This document shows positions 1 to 6,237 of a stretch of 6,237 nucleotides of DNA, piece by piece. Position numbers and translations under genes: made by a program. The stretch is from Streptosporangiaceae bacterium (GTDB taxonomy: Bacteria > Actinomycetota > Actinomycetes > Streptosporangiales > Streptosporangiaceae): the NCBI GenBank assembly GCA_030045215.1, contig JASIBJ010000239.1, forward strand, positions 1-6,237, written 5' to 3'. Under the pieces are notes generated by a model. It ran no database searches. It saw only the letters and a program-made list of their open reading frames with translations, and was not told the DNA's origin. The number at the start of each line of letters is the position of its first letter. Positions within the stretch are counted from its first letter, which is position 1.

Positions 1-24
1 CGGTTAGCCCCGCCGGTGTGGTGG

Positions 25-66
25 GATGATGTTTCATCAATTTGGTAATAAGTTCGTCATATTTTT
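25..66. other. AT-rich patch at the left edge of the clpC leader
   Basis: By direct count this stretch is 11 G/C out of 42 bases (about 26 percent GC), in a window that is otherwise strongly GC-rich. It contains the interrupted palindrome TGATG-TTT-CATCA (27-39) and ends in a run of five T (62-66). It could be the end of transcription for the upstream gene, which in many actinobacteria is lsr2, or a binding site for an AT-seeking nucleoid protein such as Lsr2. The stem is only 5 bp and the T run does not directly follow it, so I do not call a terminator. Confidence 0.35.
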
Positions 67-128
67 GCCAGTTCCGAGCGAGCCAAGACGGCAGAGCGTC
101 CCTGTGCCGTCCTGTGGGGTCCGGTCCG

Positions 129-173
129 GGTCGGCCGCGCGGCAGCCGCTGCGCCGCCGCAGGCGGGCCGACC
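129..173. repeat. 8-bp perfect inverted repeat, possible GC-rich hairpin
   Basis: GGTCGGCC (129-136) and GGCCGACC (166-173) are perfect inverted repeats separated by 29 bases. The interior can form a smaller hairpin (GCAG 142-145 with CTGC 149-152). No T tract follows, but actinobacterial terminators often lack one. If transcription enters from the left, this could terminate or attenuate it ahead of clpC. In DNA this GC-rich an 8-bp match at this spacing can arise by chance. Confidence 0.3.
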
Positions 174-252
174 ATCGGATTCTGGCGGTACACCTGCCTT
201 AGCCTGGAAGCGAGGAATACCCGGCTCGTGAGCATCGCTGCCGGGCGTTTCC

Positions 253-269
253 CCAGGAATCCGTCCTGG
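253..269. repeat. Interrupted palindrome CCAGGA-N5-TCCTGG
   Basis: CCAGGA (253-258) and TCCTGG (264-269) form a perfect 6-bp inverted repeat around ATCCG. It lies 23 bp upstream of the ClgR-like operator. The size and symmetry suit a dimeric regulator site or a small hairpin. I do not recognise it as the operator of a named regulator, and no T run follows it. Confidence 0.35.
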
Positions 270-292
270 TTGAGGGGCCCTGCCTCGCCTCC

Positions 293-306
293 GTTCGCTA
301 CTGGCG
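293..306 (+). promoter_or_regulatory. Probable ClgR operator upstream of clpC
   Basis: The sequence GTTCGC-TACTG-GCG matches exactly the motif GTTCGC-N5-GCG that I recall for ClgR, the actinobacterial activator of clp and lon protease genes in Streptomyces. Its position, about 210 bp upstream of the clpC start and in the only long non-coding region before it, is what a clpC regulatory site should show. In actinobacteria ClgR is known to activate clpC and clpP genes. The inference is that ClpC synthesis here responds to ClgR; clgR itself is not in this window. Confidence 0.65.
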
Positions 307-307
307 T

Positions 308-325
308 AGCTGTGAGGAGACAGCT
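308..325 (+). repeat. 6-bp hairpin with a GAGGAG loop
   Basis: AGCTGT (308-313) and ACAGCT (320-325) are perfect inverted repeats enclosing GAGGAG. GCG (304-306) and CGC (328-330) can extend the stem past a small internal loop. The hairpin begins two bases after the ClgR-like operator. The ten bases CTGTGAGGAG at 310-319 recur exactly at 501-510, where they carry the clpC Shine-Dalgarno sequence. No suitable start codon follows the loop, so it is not an obvious ribosome binding site. It may be a DNA operator, or an RNA hairpin if transcription starts upstream. Confidence 0.4.
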
Positions 326-343
326 TTCGCTTCGGGCGTAGGT

Positions 344-370
344 GGGAACACAGCCTCTTCAGCCTAAGTT
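344..370 (+). promoter_or_regulatory. Sigma-R/sigma-H-like promoter for clpC
   Basis: A -35 element GGGAAC (344-349) is followed after exactly 18 bases by GTT (368-370). This fits the GGAAT/C-N18-GTT consensus of the thiol-oxidative-stress ECF sigma factors, SigR in Streptomyces and SigH in Mycobacterium. Transcription would start near 377, giving an untranslated leader of about 140 bases. Protein quality-control genes, including clp genes, are reported SigR targets in Streptomyces. TAAGTT (365-370) overlaps the -10 and could also serve a housekeeping sigma factor, but I see no good matching -35. Confidence 0.55.
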
Positions 371-426
371 GGATTGGGATGAACGCCCTTCTGGCGGGGA
401 ACGTTTTGAGTAGTGCGGCATGTCGC

Positions 427-438
427 ACGCCATGGCGT
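427..438. repeat. 12-bp perfect palindrome in the clpC leader
   Basis: ACGCCATGGCGT is its own reverse complement over 12 bases. It lies 16 bp upstream of a TAACAT -10-like hexamer (455-460), about where a -35 element would sit. It could be a repressor site over a proximal clpC promoter. It could equally be a structure in a long leader RNA if transcription starts near 377. No regulator family is recognised. Confidence 0.35.
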
Positions 439-439
439 C

Positions 440-460
440 GCCCGGCACACGGGCTAACAT
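440..460 (+). promoter_or_regulatory. Small hairpin followed by a possible proximal -10 element
   Basis: GCCCG (440-444) and CGGGC (450-454) form a perfect 5-bp stem with a five-base loop. Immediately after it, TAACAT (455-460) fits the TANNNT pattern of actinobacterial housekeeping -10 elements and matches 4 of 6 bases of TATAAT. No convincing TTGACA-like -35 lies 16-18 bases upstream. If active, this promoter would give a leader of about 50 bases. Treat it as a weak candidate. Confidence 0.25.
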
Positions 461-504
461 GCGGAAGGGATAGGGCAGTACGAGTGCCTCCCCGACCGCT
501 CTGT

Positions 505-510
505 GAGGAG
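505..510 (+). promoter_or_regulatory. clpC ribosome binding site
   Basis: GAGGAG ends seven bases before the ATG at 518, an ideal Shine-Dalgarno position. It decides the clpC start. The in-frame GTG at 503 overlaps this element and would have no ribosome binding site of its own, while the ATG gives the canonical ClpC N-terminus [11 protein letters not shown]. Confidence 0.85.
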
Positions 511-517
511 CGACGAG

Positions 518-3048
<2,531 letters not shown>

Positions 3049-3052
<4 letters not shown>

Positions 3053-3930
3053 GACGGCTCGTCTCCCGGCAGCGCAAACGATCCGTCCGTGCACCGGGTG
3101 ACAAGTCCATCGGCTATCAGGGCAGCGAGCGACCTGGCTCGCTGCCCTGAGTCGTCCCAGGCGCCTGCCAGCTGGCTCGCCGGGACCGGACCGCCGGCCG
3201 CCCGCAAGACCGCGAGCAGCCGCCCGCGGCAGTGGCGGTCACTGCCCGCATAGGCTGGAGCGGCGCGACCAGCAGGCGCGGGCGGGCAGCCGCGCTCGCG
3301 CCAGGCGCACAGGTCCGCCAGCGGGCAGTCGGCACATCTGGGTTTCGCCGCGGTGCAGACCAGGGCGCCCAGTTCCATCACGCCCACCGACCAGCGCGCC
3401 GCGGTGCGCCCGTCCGCCGGCAGCAGCGACTCGGCCAGCCGTAGCTCGGCCGCAGACTGGGCCGCCCGAGGCTGGCCCTCGCCGTTGACCAAGCGGGCGA
3501 GGACTCGCCGGACGTTCGTATCCAGCACCGCGTGCCGATGCCCGTACGCGAAGCTCGCGACTGCTGCCGCGGTGTAGGAGCCGATACCGGGGAGCGCCCG
3601 CAGCTGGTCGGCGCGGGCGGGTACCTGGCCACCGTGCCGGGACACCATGAGCTGGGCACTTGCGTGCAGCCGGACGGCCCTCCTCGGGTAACCGAGCCTG
3701 TCCCATTGCCGTACGGCGTCGGCGGCCGAGGCCGCGGCGAGCGATCCCGGGCTGGGCCAGCGGGCGAGCCACGCCGGGTGCGCGGGCAGCACCCGGCTCA
3801 CGGGCGTCTGCTGCAGCATGATCTCGCTGACCAGGATTGACCAGGCTGAGGCGTCTGCACGGCGCCAAGGCAGGTCTCTTGCGTTTTGGGCGTACCAGTC
3901 CCGGACCGGCGCCAGGTAAGGAGAGGTCAT
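3049..3930 (-). CDS. mutY: A/G-specific adenine DNA glycosylase MutY (short actinobacterial form)
   Basis: MutY removes adenine mispaired with 8-oxoguanine, starting base excision repair that prevents G-to-T transversions. The 293-residue protein shows the HhH-GPD glycosylase fold. The catalytic Glu is E36 in SEIMLQQT, a helix-hairpin-helix is at [11 protein letters not shown] (113-123), and the catalytic Asp is D137 in LDTNVRR. A [4Fe-4S] cluster motif C-X6-C-X2-C-X5-C lies at C192, C199, C202 and C208. The C-terminal 85 or so residues are too short for the full NUDIX-like 8-oxoG recognition domain of E. coli MutY; shortened MutY proteins near 300 residues are usual in actinobacteria. I chose the ATG at 3930 because it places the conserved WYxxNxRDLPWR segment about ten residues from the N-terminus; the frame stays open upstream to 4164 without family similarity. 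The ribosome binding site is weak. The gene converges on clpC and is divergent from the 4116 gene. Confidence 0.95.
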
Positions 3931-4050
3931 GGTGGCTCGATCGTCGCACGCGCCGGGCGCGCCGTGAGCAGCCAACACGTCCGACACCGCCCAAACGGCC
4001 GCGTTGACCTCCAGCGGCACGAAGTACCTCAAGCCGACGAGCTGCGGATG

Positions 4051-4062
4051 CCCGGATCCGGG
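4051..4062. repeat. 12-bp palindrome in the mutY / 4116-gene divergent region
   Basis: CCCGGATCCGGG is a perfect 12-bp palindrome in the 185-bp region (3931-4115) between the divergent mutY and 4116 genes. Its position would allow control of either gene, but no known operator is recognised. Otherwise this region shows only a TTGACC (4004-4009), close to a -35 consensus but with no well-spaced -10, and the candidate promoter at 4104-4115. I see no convincing promoter for mutY. Confidence 0.3.
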
Positions 4063-4103
4063 AGGACGGCGGTTCGTTGCCGCGCGCTCCCGCGAGGCTC
4101 TTG

Positions 4104-4115
4104 CATACTCAGCGT
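4104..4115 (+). promoter_or_regulatory. Possible leaderless promoter for the 4116 gene
   Basis: CATACT (4104-4109) matches 4 of 6 bases of TATAAT. If transcription starts at the A of the ATG at 4116, this hexamer lies exactly at -12 to -7. No Shine-Dalgarno sequence occurs at usable distance before this ATG; the nearest, GAGG near 4094-4097, is about 18 bases away. Leaderless mRNAs are common in actinobacteria. No good -35 is present. Confidence 0.35.
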
Positions 4116-4799
4116 ATGGCGACCAACACGGTCCGTCGGATACCGCCAGAGCTGCCTGCGGCAACGACGTACTGGCGGCGGCGCTTCATCACGCTCGTCC
4201 TTGGCCTGTCAATCCTGGCCCCGATGGCCTGGGCCTTCTCCGGCTCCCTCGGGGGCTCGTCGCCTTCTGCCCCGGCCGCCGCGACGAAAAAGCTGGACGG
4301 CGGCCCGACCCGGCCTGCCGCATCGGCAGCGGCCCCAGCCAGCCACACTGCGGCGACCAGCCCGAGCGCCGGCGTGCCTGGGCTCGGCGAGGCGAGCGGC
4401 ACGGCCGGCTTGCTGCCCTGCCCGGCCGGAGCCGTGGTGCTCAGCCTCTTCTCCAGCCAGTCGAGCTATTCAACCAGCCAGACGCCGGAGTTCGACGTGG
4501 ACGTGGTCTCGACTGCCGCTCAGGCCTGTACGTTCGACATAGGGTCCGCGCACATAGTGCTGCACATCTCGGCCGGCTCGCTGCCGATCTGGAGTTCCGG
4601 CGCGTGCGGCGAGGGCGAGTCGTCGCTGGTGACCGAACTCCTCCGTGGCATCCCTAGCGTCGTCTCTATCGGCTGGCACGGCCAGCACTCAACGCCGGGC
4701 TGCCCGGCGGCTGGCGCCCTGGCCGCGGGAGCCAGCTACACGGCCGTTGCCGCGGACGGGACGCTCAGGAGCAACCCGCTGGTCTTCCAGATCGGCTGA
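4116..4799 (+). CDS. Uncharacterised single-pass exported protein next to disA
   Basis: No function is assigned. The 227-residue protein has a short Arg-containing cytosolic N-terminus ending in YWRRR (19-23). One hydrophobic segment follows (about 24-42), either a signal anchor or an uncleaved signal peptide. A linker rich in Ala, Pro, Ser and Thr spans about 43-99. The C-terminal domain (about 100-227) looks beta-rich and contains four cysteines (C102, C138, C164, C196), enough for two disulphides, which suits an extracytoplasmic domain. It faintly recalls actinobacterial cell-envelope proteins of the DUF4232 kind, but that is only an impression. I use the ATG at 4116; an in-frame TTG at 4077 adds 13 residues without support. 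It runs divergently from mutY and converges on disA, so it is not in the radA-disA operon. From memory, M. tuberculosis has a membrane protein (Rv3587c) in the same position and orientation beside disA. Confidence 0.8.
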   Translation: MATNTVRRIPPELPAATTYWRRRFITLVLGLSILAPMAWAFSGSLGGSSPSAPAAATKKLDGGPTRPAASAAAPASHTAATSPSAGVPGLGEASGTAGLLPCPAGAVVLSLFSSQSSYSTSQTPEFDVDVVSTAAQACTFDIGSAHIVLHISAGSLPIWSSGACGEGESSLVTELLRGIPSVVSIGWHGQHSTPGCPAAGALAAGASYTAVAADGTLRSNPLVFQIG

Positions 4800-4822
4800 C
4801 GGTCGGCCCAGGCCTTCCGCCG
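4800..4822. other. 23-bp gap between convergent 4116 gene and disA
   Basis: Only 23 bases separate the stop codons of the two convergent genes. There is no strong hairpin with a T run in either direction. A 5-bp imperfect stem (GGCTG with CGGCC, one G-T pair) overlaps the end of the 4116 gene near 4794-4808 and is too weak to call a terminator. Confidence 0.5.
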
Positions 4823-5905
4823 CTACGGGTAGCGATCCAGCAATGTTGCCTCGGCCAGCCGGGAGAGGCCTTCGCGAATCCTCGTCGCCTGGGCGGAGTC
4901 AATCCCTGCCACCTGCCGCAGGTCCGCGGCGCTCGCGGACAGCAGTTTCTGCAGCCCGCCGAAGTGCGCGATCAGCCGGTCGGCCGCGGCGGGGTCGAGC
5001 CTGGGTATCCGGCCGAGCAGCCGGTACCCACGCGGGCTCACCGGCTGGTCGAGGTCGTCGGCGAGCCCCGGCCGCACCGCGTCCGCGACGGCGGCCATGT
5101 CCAGCAGTTCGTCCGCGTTGAGTCGGGCCAGCCGGTCCGATAGCTGCGTGCCTGAGCCCAGCGGCCCTGGTGGCGCGTAATCACGCACCAGGTACTCCCG
5201 ATCCTGTCCGCCTCCCGCCGTCAGCTCGTTCAGCTGCAGCGTGAGCAGCCCGCCATCGGTACCGAGTTCGACCAGGTGACCGCCGATCTCATCGGCCATC
5301 CGGCTGGCCATCTCGAGCCGCTGCGCGACCGAGGCCACGTCGCGCAGCGTCACCCGGTCCTCGATCTCCAGGCCCGACAGCGCGCCCGTCGCCTCATCAA
5401 GCCGGCGCTTATACCGCTCCAGGGTCGCGAGCGCCTGGTGCGCACGAGCCAGCAAGGTCGCCGAGTCCTCGAGCACGTGCCGCTCGCCGTGGTCGTCGTA
5501 GACGGCGATGACGCTCATGGACTTGCTGACCGTGATGACCGGGAAGCCGGTCTGGCGGGCCACCCGCTCGGCGGTCCGATGCCTGGTACCCGACTCCTGC
5601 GTAGGCAGCTCGGGATCGGGCACGAGCTGGACCGCCGCCCGCAGAATCGTCGTGCCGGCCCGGTCGAGGACTATCGCGCCGTCCATCTTGGCCAGTTCGC
5701 GCAGCCGGGTCGCGGAAAACTCCGCACCGAGCTCGAAGCCGCCTGAGCAGATGTCCCGGACGACGTCGTCGTAGCCCAGCACGATGAGCGCGCCGGTGTG
5801 GCCCCGCACGATCCGCTCTAGCCCGTTCCTGATTGCGGTCCCCGGCGCTACCACCGCGAGCGCGGCCCGGCGCCGCTCGTCCCGCCTGTTGCTCACCGCA
5901 AGCAC
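4823..5905 (-). CDS. disA: DNA integrity scanning protein DisA, diadenylate cyclase
   Basis: DisA condenses two ATP into cyclic di-AMP. In Bacillus and Thermotoga it forms an octamer that binds branched DNA, which lowers its activity. The 360-residue protein has the DAC domain (about 1-150) with both signature motifs: D75-G76-A77 and R108-H109-R110 within SGTRHRTAERV, the metal/ATP-binding and catalytic region. A helical linker follows (about 150-285, including LATLERYKRRLDEATGAL), then a C-terminal helix-hairpin-helix DNA-binding region (about 292-352, LLGRIPRLDPAAADRLIAHFGG and a second hairpin QVAGIDSAQATRI). All expected key residues are present. The start is GTG at 5905; GTG at 5896 (residue 4) has a better-placed AGGTG before it and is an equally good choice, giving 357 residues. 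It lies 56 bp after radA on the same strand. Mycobacterial RadA is reported to bind DisA and inhibit its synthase activity. Confidence 0.97.
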   Translation of the reverse strand: MLAVSNRRDERRRAALAVVAPGTAIRNGLERIVRGHTGALIVLGYDDVVRDICSGGFELGAEFSATRLRELAKMDGAIVLDRAGTTILRAAVQLVPDPELPTQESGTRHRTAERVARQTGFPVITVSKSMSVIAVYDDHGERHVLEDSATLLARAHQALATLERYKRRLDEATGALSGLEIEDRVTLRDVASVAQRLEMASRMADEIGGHLVELGTDGGLLTLQLNELTAGGGQDREYLVRDYAPPGPLGSGTQLSDRLARLNADELLDMAAVADAVRPGLADDLDQPVSPRGYRLLGRIPRLDPAAADRLIAHFGGLQKLLSASAADLRQVAGIDSAQATRIREGLSRLAEATLLDRYP

Positions 5906-5933
5906 CTGCCTACCGGACGTTGCTTGTGCTGGC

Positions 5934-5965
5934 AGTCTAACGGCCGGTTGCGGTCACCGAGTCAA
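5934..5965 (-). promoter_or_regulatory. Weak candidate internal promoter for disA
   Basis: On the minus strand TTGACT (5960-5965), which overlaps the radA stop codon, matches 5 of 6 bases of the -35 consensus. TAGACT (5934-5939) fits the TANNNT -10 pattern. The 20-base spacer is longer than the usual 16-18, so the pair is doubtful. If used, the start would lie about 30 bases before the disA start and let disA be expressed apart from radA. Confidence 0.25.
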
Positions 5966-6237
5966 GCGCCGAGCGCAGCGGTGATCGCCGACCGGATATC
6001 GGCGGCCTCCTGCACCTTCAGTTGCGCGCCCGGCTCCAGGCATTCCTCGCCGCCACATTGCAGCCCTGAGCCGGCCGGCACGATCGCGCGGCGAAACCCC
6101 ATCCGCGCGGCCTCGGCCAGCCTGCGCTGGACCCCGGTCACGCGCCGGATCTCACCGGCCAGCCCGACCTCGCCGATCGCGACAACCTCTGCCGGGATGC
6201 TGATGTTCGCCAGCGAGCTGGCGACCGCCAGCGCGAG
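5962..6237 (-). CDS. radA: DNA repair protein RadA, 3' end only (partial)
   Basis: Reading the minus strand from the right edge gives 91 residues, beginning [15 protein letters not shown] and ending in TGA at 5962-5964. The segment [12 protein letters not shown] followed by [15 protein letters not shown] is the hallmark of the C-terminal Lon-protease-like domain of RadA (Sms). RadA is a RecA-like hexameric helicase that drives branch migration in recombination. Its zinc finger, Walker motifs and KNRFG motif lie outside the window. The Lon-like domain of RadA is not an active protease. After IVPAG this copy has an LQCGGEEC segment with two cysteines five residues apart, which I do not recall as a family feature. 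It lies upstream of disA by 56 bp, and radA-disA is a common actinobacterial and bacillar gene pair. Confidence 0.93.
   Translation of the reverse strand, partial: LALAVASSLANISIPAEVVAIGEVGLAGEIRRVTGVQRRLAEAARMGFRRAIVPAGSGLQCGGEECLEPGAQLKVQEAADIRSAITAALGA

Noticed and set aside
1..7. Possible last codon and stop (GGT TAG) of an upstream gene such as lsr2
   Set aside because: Two codons cannot be identified; only sequence to the left of the window could decide.
42..341. Plus-strand open frame of 99 codons in the clpC leader
   Set aside because: It starts at TTG with no ribosome binding site, has a composition-driven Arg/Gly/Pro-rich sequence with no recognisable domain, and overlaps an opposing frame and the regulatory motifs.
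397..424. Second GGGAAC (397-402) as a further SigR-like promoter
   Set aside because: At 18 bases the next triplet is TGT and at 19 it is GTC, so the required GTT -10 is missing.
57..428. Minus-strand open frame of 123 codons in the clpC leader
   Set aside because: Arg/Pro/Ala-rich translation without any motif. It runs across the predicted promoter and operator and looks like a chance frame in GC-rich DNA.
4077..4115. TTG start adding 13 residues to the exported protein
   Set aside because: No ribosome binding site, and the ATG at 4116 has a well-placed -10-like element and begins a typical short cytosolic N-terminus.
3931..4164. N-terminal extension of mutY by 78 codons
   Set aside because: The extension has no similarity to MutY, crosses the start of the divergent gene, and the ATG at 3930 yields the normal family N-terminus.
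4794..4808. Terminator between the 4116 gene and disA
   Set aside because: Only a 5-bp stem with one G-T pair, and no T run on either strand.
5276..5746. Plus-strand open frames inside disA
   Set aside because: They lie wholly within a gene whose protein has all DisA motifs in order; the translations show no domain.

Overview
The window looks like a conserved housekeeping segment from a high-GC Actinomycetota chromosome. The evidence is the GC-rich third codon positions, the ClpC N-domain of mycobacterial/streptomycete type, a short MutY, an actinobacterial-type DisA preceded by RadA, and matches to ClgR and sigma-R/sigma-H regulatory motifs. I cannot fix the genus. From memory, the same relative orientation (radA-disA running towards a convergent secreted or membrane protein, mutY facing clpC) occurs around clpC1 in Mycobacterium tuberculosis, where further genes are interposed.

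Layout. Positions 1-517 hold no credible gene. They form a long leader with an AT-rich patch (25-66), several inverted repeats, an exact match to the ClgR operator (293-306) and a sigma-R/sigma-H-like promoter (344-370). Position 518-3052 (+) is clpC, complete, 844 aa. Position 3049-3930 (-) is mutY, complete, 293 aa, whose stop codon overlaps that of clpC in a CTAG palindrome. Position 3931-4115 is a divergent intergenic region with a 12-bp palindrome and a possible leaderless promoter. Position 4116-4799 (+) is a single-pass, probably exported protein of unknown function, 227 aa. Position 4823-5905 (-) is disA, 360 aa, convergent with the preceding gene across 23 bp. Position 5962-6237 (-) is the 3' end of radA (91 codons), running off the right edge and lying 56 bp upstream of disA.

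Biology. ClpC is the AAA+ unfoldase of the ClpCP protease. MutY removes adenine mispaired with 8-oxoguanine. RadA (branch migration in recombination) and DisA (cyclic di-AMP synthase) form a DNA-integrity and second-messenger pair, probably cotranscribed. The segment therefore joins protein quality control with DNA repair, and the clpC leader carries motifs for two protein-stress regulators.

I found no mobile element, CRISPR array, tRNA, rRNA, defence system or biosynthetic cluster. Nothing here is clearly a new system. The parts most worth a second look are the structured clpC leader and the uncharacterised exported protein beside disA.
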